Part shown: in pieces, positions 23,523-36,900 of the stretch
How the letters are laid out: each line of letters opens with the position of its first letter
How positions within the stretch are numbered: position 1 is the stretch's first letter
NCBI GenBank assembly: GCA_905160935.1
Contig: CAJHZI010000447.1
Coordinates: forward strand, 2,456,001 to 2,520,000
Direction of reading: 5' to 3'
Length of the DNA: 64,000 nucleotides
Origin: Enchytraeus crypticus
Lineage: Eukaryota; Annelida; Clitellata; Enchytraeida; Enchytraeidae
Made by a program: the position numbers and the translations under genes
Notes under the pieces: generated by a model
The model's input: the letters and a program-made list of their open reading frames with translations, nothing else
Told to the model about the DNA's origin: nothing
The model's database searches: none

Positions 23523-23530
23523 ATATATTC
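23431..23530. repeat. (TA)n / (CA)n microsatellite
   Basis: Compound TA and ACAC tracts, followed by a second TA tract at 23680-23706. The tyrosine/isoleucine ORFs across them are artefacts. Confidence 0.9.
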
Positions 23531-24147
23531 GACGTCAGTTATATTGGACATTGTTCATTGTATTATTATACATGTATATTGTACATCAACATTATCATCA
23601 TCGTTTGCTAACAACAACCCCCGATCAGAGGCCCCATATTATATATACATAGGCCTATAATTATTATTATTATTATACGTACATATATATATATATATAT
23701 ATATATACACATTATATATATAATATTTATACCAATCAGATGTTAAACCTAAAACTTACTTTCTCGCGCCTATAATAGCGAAACCGTGTAGTCCATGTAG
23801 CTGTCTAGGCTATAATGCCTATATTACACACCGAAGCCTGGTAATGATGTTTCTCAAAACCATTTTACATGTACTCATATTTTATACGAGTGCAATGTAT
23901 CAACACGATATGTATGCAAACCGTTTTCTTGGTTAGATAACCTGTCCTTAATCGTTTATTTGTACATTATTCATAACTTTTCACTAGAATTTCTGCCGAG
24001 CAGTTCCGGTGTATATGTTTGCAAAGCGAACAGGATTTTATCAAATGCTACAGTTATAAATTGCATTAAATACATGTAGATCAACGTAATTAGTTTAATG
24101 ACGATACTTACAAGGTACCTTATAAGGCCTTCATTGTATACGTTTGC

Positions 24148-24191
24148 TATCACCATCATCACCATCATCATCATCATCATCATCATCATCC

Positions 24192-24225
<34 letters not shown>

Positions 24226-24226
24226 T
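24148..24226. repeat. (CAT)n microsatellite
   Basis: About 25 CAT/ATC triplets, read as poly-Met or poly-Ile in different frames. Confidence 0.9.
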
Positions 24227-24284
24227 GTTATAAGATATAAACATTCACTCATACAATATATGTGGACATTAAGAGGAACACGGG

Positions 24285-24357
24285 ATCAGAGAATGGAGGC
24301 ACACAGTGAATTGCACTTTCCATGGACCTGCCAGTTGGCAATACACTAGGAAAGATA
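24285..24357 (+). mobile_element. LINE 3'-end fragment
   Basis: A diverged copy retaining CCATGGACCTGCCAGTTGGC and ACACTAGGAAAGATAGAG. Confidence 0.6.
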
Positions 24358-24600
24358 GAGCTACCCAAGAAAAGCAAATGTCAAATAGCGTCTCGTAACG
24401 TCGATGTTAGACACTTAGAGATCCTACCGTCTATTAGGTGCTGTAATTTGTATTTGTTTGACCCCGATAGAGTGATAGAAGCCAGACTACTCGTATGAAA
24501 TTGACTGTTAATGTCTGCGTGTCCGGGAGAGGTAAGAGCATTATGAACTCAAGACCTATCATTCGCCTTTTAATTCTTTCTTTATATTGGAACAAATCAA

Positions 24601-24800
24601 TCTATCCATAAGAATGTAATGTCCGGTTTCTCACCATAAGGCACTGCCAGGGATATCTCAAGCAGACTCTGTATCAACAGACGCCAACGCACCAGGTTAT
24701 GACGACTGATAATATAAATATCGCAAGGGAAAGCGAGATCAAAACAATGCAATTCCAAAATCCGAGGCAAGAGGGTCAGAATATATATTTACGTGTATAC
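24601..24800 (+). repeat. Dispersed repeat family E, copy 1
   Basis: Shares GTCCGGTTTCTCACCATAAGG, CAAGCAGACTCTGTA, AAAGCGAGATCAAAACAATG and GGCAAGAGGGTCAG with copies at 34465-34870 and 57595-58005. It is non-coding as far as I can see. Confidence 0.65.
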
Positions 24801-25424
24801 AGAGTAGAGGGTCATGATATATTATAAAGTTAGCGATTTTTTGGCATGCCAGAGTCAACAGGTTAATAGATGTTGCCTCTATTTGAAAGGACCGTCTACG
24901 GTAATGATAGCAACTTTAAATTTGTATTGCTTGTTGATTTGTTGATTGATTTATACAGAAACTGACTAGTTTATTGATTAGCCCAATTATTGATTGCCTG
25001 ATTGATTGTTGGATTGTTTGATTAAGTCAGAATTGGTATGTTTTATCACTATTAATTCAGCTGCAAGATAAGAAAAAGTGCTTACATAGAGCTGACGGAC
25101 CTAGCCGAGAGTTCAGCCATCAGTGAATACACTGAGAATCACCTCGGCGTCTCTGTGGCGTATGGAACATGAGGTACATTGGAGTCCGAGATGATTGCAA
25201 GACCGGATCTCAGCAACATCAGATCCAGTACAAACCAGTTCTTGGTCACCTTGAAATCCAATGATGTTTACGATGGACTAGGATTTGAGGCCCACTTTCA
25301 ATTCGAGAAAAACATCTTAGGTCAGCTATAGTGCATTTATACTTTTAAAATAATATACATACATGTATATAGTATATACATGGTGATGTGAAATAGTATT
25401 CTTTAATATAGAGATATTAAATAA

Positions 25425-25600
25425 AGCTACTCCACGAACCTGCCTTAGGTAATGCATTGACAGAGAGCTATAAAAAAGAAAAGCTAATGTTAACGTCAGT
25501 TTCCTCACTCGAATGCGATGTCAGTGACCGCGGCGAGCACAGGATTTGAAACCGGCACATATTGATCCGCGGTCGAGTATCTTACCGACATATATTTTCA
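25425..25600. repeat. LINE 3' scrap joined to a family-B SINE
   Basis: A diverged LINE terminus (CACGAACCTGCC, GCATTGACAGAGAG; plus orientation) at 25425-25468 is followed immediately by a minus-orientation family-B SINE (25472-25595), which contains the complement of its B box. Confidence 0.65.
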
Positions 25601-26999
25601 GGACTTCGATCTTTTCTTTAAAGAAAATTAGTTTCTATGAATTTTCTTCGCATCTCTGCATAGGTATTAAGCAGACAATATTTATAATTTATTAAGATTT
25701 CATATTTCGCTTCGTTTGCTTTTAAATTTATTTACAGAAAATCTCAAGCGCCTTGTAACATGCAATATATGGAAAAGCTGACAGTTCAAGGGTTTACTCT
25801 CCAAATAACTAGATCTTTCCAGTGCTTAGATCCAATAGTAGAACGTCAACACATTCGAATCGCTTTGTGATCTAAACGTTGTCCTTTTCTTGCAAAAATA
25901 AAATCAGATTTACCAACAATGTTGCGGCAATTTGAAGTATACACTCTATACAGTGTCCCTTTTAAAATCTAAAATACTTTTACTTCCTCTATCAAACCTT
26001 TCGCTAATACCATCTTCTCTCATTTAGAAACTATCTTAAGATAAGTTATAATTATGATGTACTTGATCTTGCATACGTGTCATGAAAAAGTTGTTATTTG
26101 TTTACAGAAGTCACTGAAAAATTAACCACACCTACTTCAGCTGGGTCATATATGGAAGTAGTAGGATTTGGTATCATTGTCACCGTCGTCGTTGCACTGG
26201 AAATGTTATAGATTCTAATTACAGACTCGAGAATTCAAAGACTTCATTGACACGGAATGTGAGTGTACTCACAGGATATCGTACCATTAGCGGAGTGTGT
26301 TAAATGATCGATCATTTGGATTGTTTTCCGTCATCCAGTATGAACAGTACGATGTAATGCAATGACGTTTAATGTACAGTTCCTTACTTGCAAGTGATGA
26401 GAGGAATGTATACATGTAGATCTTTCTTATTATGTAATGGCAACTTTGCACAGATTATAAACAAAGCCAGGTGGGGCAGTGGTGGAGGAGTAGGGAGAGG
26501 TGTGTCACCGTGTGTGTTTATATTGGCAGCAGGCAATGTTTATTATATAAGCATATAATCATTAGGTATTTCTTCATCTATTAACAAAATAACGTTAAAT
26601 AAATTCGAAAGAAATTTATATTTCAATTAATTATCAAATGATTATCAAATAATATCGAAATTTCCATTTAATAAGTTTAGATAAACAAGTCTAGAGAAGA
26701 TACCTTATATACATGAGATATCTTACATGAAAAATGCCTCCCGTGAAACAGTCAACTGTTTTTCAGGTTACTGCGGTACACCTGACGTCTTGAAGAGAAG
26801 CCTTTCAGGCTTCTAACCCTGACGCTAAACACACATATTTTAAGTCAACTGTTGAGTGCACAGTGGCGCCCTCCAACGAATAGCAAAATATACGAGGTGA
26901 TTTTTTCAAAGTAAAAAAGTTTTGTAAAGGTCTGTATGTGTTCCTGTATCATAGTCTGAGAATGCCATCAAAATGGTATCTATCAAATGTAACAGAGGT
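25601..26999. other. Region 3' of the STRA6-like gene
   Basis: No other gene is seen. The 3' UTR of the STRA6-like gene should start just below 27000. The nearest clear AATAAA on the minus strand is at 26539-26544, about 455 bases past the stop, and could be its polyadenylation signal. Confidence 0.35.
26539..26544 (-). terminator. Candidate polyadenylation signal of the STRA6-like gene
   Basis: AATAAA on the minus strand, about 455 bases after the stop. No closer canonical hexamer stands out, but this is not tested by transcript data. Confidence 0.3.
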
Positions 27000-27475
27000 C
27001 TATAATCTAACGTCGTTTTCTGTAGCCATGCTGCCACATTCCTCTGCAGCATGAACAATGACGTTATGATCATCATACCTATGGGTCACACATTGAGACG
27101 TCATGCGACTCGATATCAGTGGAGACATATCTTTATCCACATCATAACTACTACTTTCAATAAGCTCCCACGTATCGCTATCAACTTCATCTTCACGAAA
27201 TTGTTCTAAATTACAAGCAGGTTTGTCAAATGTACGAAACTGGCCAGACTTGAACAGCTTCTCTTCCATATTCCTCATAAAAATCTTGAGTTTAGCGTAT
27301 CGTTTGTAAAGCAGGCCCAGTTGGACGCCTTCGATACTCGACGTTGGAAGGTATTTGAGATAATCATGGCGTCGTTCAGAGATCAGCTGTGTGTTCCTCA
27401 CCAGGGTGAAGGCCAAGAACCATCTGTTTCTTATTAGTGTTCTGCTGTTAGGTCGTCTTGTCTCTGCTAGGTTAT
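27000..27475 (-). CDS. STRA6-like terminal exon
   Basis: The acceptor ATGCAG gives a phase match (T plus AT makes Tyr). It encodes [20 protein letters not shown], matching the RWGLAYTLLHNPTLQVFRK segment of vertebrate STRA6, then an acidic cytoplasmic tail of about 120 residues with no recognised domain, and a stop codon at 27000-27002. Confidence 0.9.
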
Positions 27476-27884
27476 CTGCATATGAAATTAACTAACCAAC
27501 TATATACCTCTGCGTTTACTTCCATAACTTAGTGTAATGCAATTATTTACAGAATATTTGTAGGTCCTATACATATAAATATTGAAAAAATATTGCATAA
27601 TATAATAATATGTTCATCCTGATACGCAAAAGATATATGCTCTGGAAAATTAGTAGTACACATCGAGTATCCGTATTCAAAAAAGATCTAAATATCGAAT
27701 AACTACATATTTGGTCAATTTAAAAAATCGATGCAAATATTTGAATTTATCAAAAGTTAAATTAAAATGTGTGAGATGTGTGTCTTTAATTCCTCCAGCA
27801 CTGCAATTCGTAATTATTGTAAAAACAAAGAAATCAAAAAATATCCTTCGGTTACACGGTTTGCCCTTTACTCTAACGAACCTC

Positions 27885-27919
<35 letters not shown>

Positions 27920-30900
27920 TATAACTTCAGCCACATCGTAATCATCAATTTCATTGCTTGGATGAAATGCTCGGATTAAACTATGGCTAATGACAACGAC
28001 GAGACTTTTTTAAGGAACTTTGTCTCAAACATCCTCCCAGACAGCCTAGCGTCACCCGATCAGTCAATCCGATAACATCCGTGAAGGGGTCTCTAGAAGT
28101 TACTGAATTCGATGTGATCAAAACTGTTAGAAGCTTCCCGGCTGGTTCTTCCGGCGGCCCAGATGGCATTCGTCCTCAGCACATTTTAGAAATGTTGAAT
28201 TGTTCAATTCAAGGAGGTGAAGCCTTAACTGATGTAACCGGCTTCATCAACCAGCTTCTTAAGGGTAAGTGCCACGAGGTTGTCAGGCCGATCTTATTTG
28301 GAGCTAACCCCTTGGCTCTGAGGAAGAAGGGTGGAGGCATTCGTCCGATTTCTGTAGAGTATACATGGCGTAGGATTGCTGCTAAATTCGCCAACGCTTT
28401 CGCTCTATCTCAACTTTCCGGATCTCTTCACCTCGTCAGTTGGGAGTGGTGTTCAAGGCGGTTGTGAGGCAGCAGTGCTTGCCACTGGGAGATTTGTAGC
28501 TTACATACCTGACGATTGGGTGGTTGCCAAACTGGATTTTAGTAATGCATTCAACTGCATCAATAGGGACGCCATGTTGGGTGCAGTCCACTCTCTACTT
28601 CCTGAGCTGGAATCTTTCTGCTGCTCATCCTATAAGAAACCTAGCATCCTCAGATTCGGTAGCAGGGAGATTTTATCTAGCGAGGGTGTCCAGCAGGGAG
28701 ATCCTCTTGGTCCACTTCTCTTTTGCCGCACAATCCATCCGCTACTCAATTCTCTCGGGTCAGCTTTGGCTTTTGGCTACCTGGATGACAATACATTGGG
28801 TGGGGATGAAGCTTTTGTTGAGAGTGACGTGGCCAAACTCAAGGCGGAAGGGAGTGCGATAGGCTTAAGCCTAAATGTAGTCAAGTGCGAGCTCATTGGT
28901 GCTTCTCCATCAGATAAGTTCCCAATCATCAGCTCATTTACTCACTTCAAGCCTGACGAAGCTAATCTCCTAGGAGCTCCTCTGCAACCAGGAGAGTCAA
29001 TGGATTCTGCGCTCTTAACTCAGTGTGTCCATCTGGACCGAGCAGTGAACAGACTCAGACTCATCTCTGGTCACGATGCTCTCATAGTACTGCGGTAATG
29101 AGGTAATTCGAGTGGCTGTGAGCTACCGCTTAGGGGCGAAAACGTGCGACCCGCACATTTGCCCGTGCAGTCATGAAGTCGATGCGTTAGGTATCCAAAA
29201 GCATCTTTCGTCATCACAGATTAAATAATAAAATATGGCAAGGTCTTTTGAACGCGAGCATCACTTCCTCGAAGGAACCAAGCGGGTTGTCCAGGTCAGC
29301 TGCAAACGCCTGAGCGACATAACCTTAGTGCCCTGGTGAAACGGTAAGTGTGCCGTATGAGACTTCACGATCATTGACACTATGACAAACTCTTACCCCA
29401 ATACAACTTCAGTCACTGCTGGTAGAGCTGCTGAACTTGCCGCCTCTAAGGAAATGGATAAATACCGTGATCTGACCTTAGGGTATGACGTTGTTCCGGT
29501 CGGTGGCTATTGAAACCAAGGGCCCCATAAATCCCGGTGGAATTGACTTCATACATGACATAGGTATACTAATTGCAGACCAAAGAGGCGAAAAACGAGA
29601 GACCTCTTTTCTTTGGCAAAGGCTTTCCGTGACTATGCAAGGATTTAATGCAGTCGGCTTCAGCAATTCTTTAAAGCCGCTACATGACCTCGAGCAGTCA
29701 GGGGCGATTCAGCACGAATTTGTCGATCGTTTTTATTAAATCTCGGGTTCTTTCCACCCAGGGTAAAACATTATAATAATACAAGAGATTCTAATACTAC
29801 TTCCACTAATAATAATAATATTAATAATAATAGACTTACACGTACTTTGATCTATAGCAGAAGACACGTTGTTTCTCCTTGTTATACGTGTGTGGTTTGA
29901 CACATATTCATTCTCCCTTCTCTCCATGTCGTCTGGAGTCGTGAAAATCCCGTCTAAAAGCCTCTCAGATCTAGAGGATGGGTCTGGATAAGGCATAGCG
30001 ACAGCAGTGTTGTCTGTTGCTCCTAGAATGGACGTCGCGTGAGGTAAGTCCTTATTTTTATTTTTATAGGTGGCTTCAAAGAGTAAGTGACAGAATGTTC
30101 TTAGAGTTGGGTTACTGTGAGTGTTCTCCATGTATAGCATGCCTATGTAAGACGTATATCCTATGATAAATAATATGTAATCAATAAATGAGTAACAACA
30201 CCATCAATCAGTCAATCTATTGACACAAAATTTAATTCAAAGTGTGCATCCATGATTTTAACGGTTATACATCTGTGTCAAAAACTAACAAAGGATAATC
30301 ATATTAATAGCTCTGCTTCCTAGCCCCATAATCTATTTTTAATCTAAGCCACTATATACTTCAATTAAATTGAATGCTCACTAAGAAGCAAAGTCCATTA
30401 ATAATTATAATTTAATGGGGAACTCTGAATCAATGTACCAATGTGAACAGATGTGGCAATCTGAACTAACTTTTAAAAATCAAAAGCAATAGAAATATTC
30501 GGTAAATTATTGAACTGCGATAAAGACTTTCTAGCAATTGTCAATTTTTCTTAGTGCCAAGCATCCAATGGGGAAGGAAAAAAATAGAATATTTAGCGTA
30601 AAATCTATCAACGGAATAAAACTATGTTCAGACGAAGGAGTAATTAGACGTAAAATTTTGCACTCCTAACTGCCAATAGAAACTGCCATTATATGCATTT
30701 TAAAAGGAGGTATTCCTGTCTCTTAGCGGAGATTTGATGCCAAACTACGAAATATGGTCCATCATTGCTTACTTGGGCAGTTATTAGTTAATATATAGTT
30801 ATAAAAATAGTATCATCAAACACGGCAGAAACTCTACTATGCGACCGACATCTATGTAATTTTTTATATTTTCTTCTATTTTGATCGCATTGCCTCATTT

Positions 30901-33900
30901 TCCTATTTTCTTGCATGTCAGTTCGGGGAAATTAAAAAAAGGTTCCATTTCGAAATAAATAAGCACAGTTTTCTCTCTTACATTAATGAGTAAAGCTATT
31001 TAAATAATAAATGAAAAATAATAATAAATCTATTTTAATAATAAATGTAACTTTTAGTTGCAATTGTGGAACTTGTAGTAATTTCAAAAGCATTAATGGT
31101 TCAGTGACTCTGCATGCACTGTATATATTCAACTTAGTCCAAGGAAGCACTTGAGAGAAGATTAACACACCCTTATCTCTAGCTTCCAGTCCTGGCATAA
31201 GAACACACCTATCGAGTCTGCCGATAAAAATGACTCCATAGATGAGACCCTGAAGGATGCGATACAGACAGGAGCATATTCCTGTCTCAACGTTCGCAAT
31301 CACCATGAAGTAATTCAGTACGTGAAATGCTTTGCTGCGGATGTTAAATATCATTTGAAATTTGTATACAATTTTCTCACGATTTATCAGTATCACTGAA
31401 GGATAGATACGACGTAACCACACACGTCGTAAAAGGCAGACTAACCACAAAAGAAGGCAGATAAAGAGAAAAACTTTTAGTTAATTAATAGTTAATTAAA
31501 CATTAGTTTAATTTGGAAGGCCATGGGGGCATCAATATGTGATTCAGCGTAATGCTTTTCTGGAGCAAAATTCCAGACAGTGAATAGAAATTCGTTTCTT
31601 GAAAAAAAACATATAAGAACAAAAACAAAACAAGAGAAAAAAGAAAGTTGACAATACAGAAAGAAACTGTGGTAATAGCCTCTTTCCTGGCCCACCCACT
31701 GTGAAGAAGATTTACTCTCGCAACCACTGTTGAGAAGACTTCATCTCCTCCCACTGTGAAGAAGACTTCATCTCCACCCACTGTGGAGAAGACGACTTCA
31801 TCTCCACCCATTGCGGGGAAGACGACTTCATTTCGACTTCATCTCCACCCACTGTTGATAAGACTTCATCTCCACCCACTGTGGAGAAGACTTCATCTCC
31901 ACCCACTGTGGATAAGACTTCATCTCCACCCACTGTGGAGAAGACGACTTCATCTCCACCCACTGTGGAGAAAAAGACTTCATCTCTACAAACTGCGGAG
32001 AAGATTTCATCTCCACTCACTGTGAATTTACACTGTGATTTGTGAATGTGATTTTAGCAAGATAATTTTTAAAAAAGCTAAATGTTAACGTCAATTTCCT
32101 CACTCGAAAGCGATATCAGTGACGGATTAGCCCAGAATTTGAACCCCACACATACTAATCCACGGTCAAATAACTTACCGTCAACGCCACAGGCTCCAGC
32201 CACTTATCCATTACACACAATTTCTGATCAATAAGACAATGTATATATATATTATCGTAAACTCCTGGTATATATGTGACTAATTTGATCAGTATCAATA
32301 CCTCATCCCCCCGCTCCCACTAAGATGTCTCTTCCATTACACACAATTTTATGCTCGGTCTAGATCATGAATGATTTCGGAATTTTATTTCGTTTCACCC
32401 TTCTGCAATTCTCGACAATTCGTATACGCTCCAAACGTAGCTATTATTATATAACGAACTTTATTATAACTAACTTTATTATTATTATTATTATTATTAT
32501 TGTTTATTTATTTATTTTTTAATTGCCCTGGGCTGTAAAGGGCCCTGGGCTAAAAAGAAGATAAAAGAGACTTTATTTAATTAAAAGTTTTAAAAGAGCG
32601 ATTACTATAATTCCTGTGCACTCTGGGAAGCCGCATTAGCCAAAGTCCCACTGAAGCAGACTGCATCGAATCGCTGGAGAGCAATAGACAGTCGCTGCCA
32701 CAGAAAAGATTTTTCGCGCTTATCACCAGTAATGGCGCTGGTCCTCCTGCCTATATCGTCAATAAAGTCTGATGCCAGTTGATGGGTCCCAGGGTCTCAA
32801 AGGCATTGCGAGCAGCCGCGCCTTTTCTTGTGGCAAAAGCGCTTCGCAAGGAGTTCCATGTGCAAAGCAGTAGTGAGTGACCTTGGAGTCCCAAGCCTTC
32901 ATGCTATTAGCCATCATTCCGATTGGAGGTTCGGATGTGGACAGAAGAGTCCAAATGCCCTGAATCCTGGATATATCCAAGTCGGGAATTTGAAAGAATC
33001 CGGAAAGGATTGAATCCTGTAGAACGCCAGTCCCCGCGGCTGAAGTCAAAAAGGTGCCAGCGACGAGACAAAGCTATACCCAATCCTCCGTAGCATATTG
33101 GCAGGCTAGCCTGAATCCATTGAGCTTCGTTAACATTAATATTAACGATGCTACTGAGCGACTTTCGCATGATGGAATCATAAATCTGCAATGCTGGATG
33201 ACCCGCGCATGGAGAGGCACGCAATATGTATATGAGTTTTGAAGAACATACACAGCTCCGCAATATCGTTAGAGCGTCGTGTGTAGAAATGAGCTTCAAC
33301 CGGCTCGCGGCTCTCTCTAGTTTAGAGCACTGAATATTGTGAGCCAAATCCATAGCTTGACCTGTCTGCAATGGAGCTCCAAGTAGACTGGCTTCGACAG
33401 GCTTTACACGAATGAATGAATTGATGGCAGGAAAGTTACTGTCGGATCGAGTGGTAATGAGCTCACATTTATTTATATTCAGTCTTAGCCCCAAAGCCTT
33501 TCCCGCAACCGTCAGCCTTGAGATATCATCTGCCACTGTAGACTCATCCCCGCCCACAGTTATGTCGTCTAATTAACCTATTTTCAGGGAAGAAGATAGC
33601 TACTGGAGCAACGGGTGTATTGTCAAACTGAACAGGAGAGGGCCCAAAGGGTCACCCTGTTGTACCCCCTCGCTAGATATGATCACCCGTTGACCGAAAC
33701 GTAGAACACTTGGATCTTCATAGGACGGACGGCAGAATGGCCCCAGCTCAGGTAGTGAAGAGTCTACAGCTTCTAGCATGGGAACCCTTTTCAGGGAGTT
33801 GAAAGCGTTGCAAAAGTCCAGTTTCGCCACTACCCAATCATCTGGCATGCTGCTAAGGAATCGTCGGGTGGCATGCACGGCGGCTTCACAACCTCCTTTG

Positions 33901-36900
33901 ACACCCACGCCTACCTGGAGAGGTTGAAGTGAGTTTGAGAGCCTGTCTAGGGCGAAGGAATTAGCACATTTGGCAGCGATCCTGCGCCAAGAGTAGCCCA
34001 CAGCAATCGGTCTAAGCCGATTATTATTATTATTAAAAGTGTATTCTAGACTCGATTATTAAAAGTATGACTTTTAGTACTTCAATTTAAAAAGTGGTAA
34101 GAGAGACAGTATTTACTAAAACTCATTCAATATTCTATCCGTCATATCCCCCAATTAACAATGGTCAAGATAAATGATCTTTCCACTTTGGTGGATGTTA
34201 AATTCTATTGATTTTAACATATACCAAATATTTACATTGAAATGAACATTGAATTTAACATGTGACAAATTAGATATGTCAAAGGGAAGTTATTGGTATC
34301 AAACCGGTTATGAAGAGCTAGAGGCTTGTTCTTGTCACCTTCCTCAAGTTTATTCTGTAGAAATAAATGTTTAGAGAGGAGAGTCTGGAAAACTCTCAGC
34401 GACATGCAAATAATCACTGGTACTCTAATCAATCAAACAGCCAATCAATAAATCTATATATCAATCAATAAGAATTTAACGTCCGGTTCATCGCCATAAG
34501 GCAATGTCAGGGACTTCTCTTGCAGAATCTACACAGACAGACTCCTAAAGCACCATATGATGTCGACTGAGCATGCAAAGACTACAAAAGAAAGCGAGAT
34601 CAAAACAGTGCAAATACAAGGCACTCGGGTCAAACTTTAGACCTATGGCGGAAAACCAAGGACTTTTAGCTTGCCCAGGAAAGTACAATACCGTCACATG
34701 ATCGAAGATCTTGTGGCAAAGAGTTCCATAATGTCGGACCAGAAAATATTAAGGAGCGTCTACCCAGGGCAGATTTAATTTTTGGCACAACGAGGAGGTT
34801 TTTACTGGAGGAGCGAAGACTGCGAGAGGGTTGATAGATTGATAAAAGGCCAGATAGATAGGATGGTTTACCATATCTTTGGTTTGGACCACTCTATTGA
34901 ATGGCTGTGAGACATGGACCTTAAGGAAGTAAGATATTAGGAAACTGGAGGCGTTGGAAATGTGGATTTGGAGAAGAATGGAGAAGATTAACTGGACTCA
35001 AAAGGTTACAAATGAGGAAGTTCTGGAGAGAGTTGGCACGAATAGACTGTTGATAAATGTAATAAGAAATAGGAAGAAGGGTTTGATAGGACACATTCTA
35101 AGGGGGAAGGTCTATTAATAGATGTCATAGAAGGTAGAATGGAAGTAAAAAGAGGCAGGGGCAGGCTGAGGTAAGGTATGTTAGATGGCCCACTCATTTG
35201 TGGAAATGAAGAGGAAGGCGGAAGACAGAAAAGAGTGGAGGGGTTATATACCATGGACCTGCCGGTATACAGTGCACCAAGAGAGACCAAAATTGAAACC
35301 TTTGGAAGCCAAGGAAACCATCTTGAATTTTATTCGTTTAGAGACTGGAAGCCAGTACAGTGGAAGCCAAATCAACCAATTAATCAATCAATAGCAAAAT
35401 AAGAACTATTTATTGTCGATTTTGATGTTCTTTAGAAGCTATTATTAATAATGATATTTTAATTTTTATTATTGCTCTGGATATGGTTATTGTTACTATT
35501 AATGGTACTATTAATTTTACATTTTACTCTACCGCTATTGCAAATGCTGTCGCTATTGTTCATTATATTGCTATTTTGTATATGTGTCATTTCTATTGTG
35601 ATCGTTATAGGTACTATTATTGTTTTTGACATTATTTTCTCTGCTTGATGTCCGACCATAGTAGCATATATCAAACGTAAACTGCACGTTATGTAACAGG
35701 CGATTAAGTAGAAACTTCGAAAGGCAAAAGATTTCACATGCTTTTTATTAAACTAATCGATAGGAGTTGTCCAAGGTGGTTTATTGAAATTTTAAAAGAT
35801 TGCCATTCTAAGCTAAATTCTGTTGTTAAGTATAAAAATAATTTCTCTAAACCTTTTATCATTTCTTCGGGGGTTAGACAAGGAGGTATTTTATCCCCAA
35901 TATTGTTTTCGTTAACAGTTGATAGGCTGTTACTAAAACTAGAGAAATCAGAGCCGGGATGTTTTATTAAAGGTCTGTGTTGTAATTCAATAATGTATGC
36001 TGACGACTTAGTCTTACTGTCTATTCAATTCACAACTTGCAGAAACTTACTGACATATGCAATGAAAAACTTAGTTCCATTGGTCTATCGATAAATTGTA
36101 AGAAGACAGTTTGTATTCGTATTGGCCCTAGACATTCCATTAAAGCGTCACAAATCCTAATAAATGGTACACCTATACAATGGGTAGGCGAAGTCATGTA
36201 TTTAGGTTTGTCTGTCGTTTCTGCTAGGCATTTCTAATTAAACTTACAAAATAGGAAGAAAAATTCTTTCGAATATTCAACGCGATCTTTTCAAGAATTG
36301 GCATCTCTTCACCGGAAGTGACAATTTCGTTGACTGAATCGCAATGTGTACCCATGTTACTATATGGCTTAGACAGTGTTGTACTGTCCAAGTCACAAAT
36401 CCGCAGCATTGAAAATGCATATACACAGATCTACTCTAAGCTTTTTCATACATTCGACTAGAATATTATATCTCAAAGTCAATTTTATATGGGTCAATTG
36501 CCTGCTGAACTAAAAATTGCTACAAGACGATTGAAGTTTTTATCTAAGCTACGTTCAATGGGTAACCATTACCGTGAAATATTTGATTATAGGCATGAAG
36601 AATTATGCAAAATAATGTCTGAGTACAATTGCTTTGTTGGATGTAATGTTAAGGATATATCAAAAGTAAACTGGAAGTATTATTTGCGTCAATACTTTGA
36701 AATTAATAAACTAAATAAAACTTAAATTAATTTACGATAAATGAAAAAGTAAAAGAATATAATTTTCTGTAATTTATTTAATTTATTTGTTTATTGCACG
36801 CTTTTCGAAGTACATGTGTGTGATGTTTCATGTTCTTTTCGTTTTCGAACACTTTATCTCTTTGCACAGTTTCGCTGAACATGATTTCACTTTGTATAGT

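Noticed and set aside
23399..23660. Tyr/Ile-rich ORFs
   Set aside because: These translate (TA)n tracts, as do those at 6136, 47097, 48002-48413 and 52166-52585.
30983..31450. A 155-residue free-standing protein
   Set aside because: Only 31171-31334 is exon; both flanks are intron read-through.
31492..31811. Hydrophobic minus-strand ORFs of 67 and 102 codons
   Set aside because: Considered as a transmembrane exon; the hydrophobicity comes from T-rich low-complexity sequence, and the true preceding exon is at 34305-34424.
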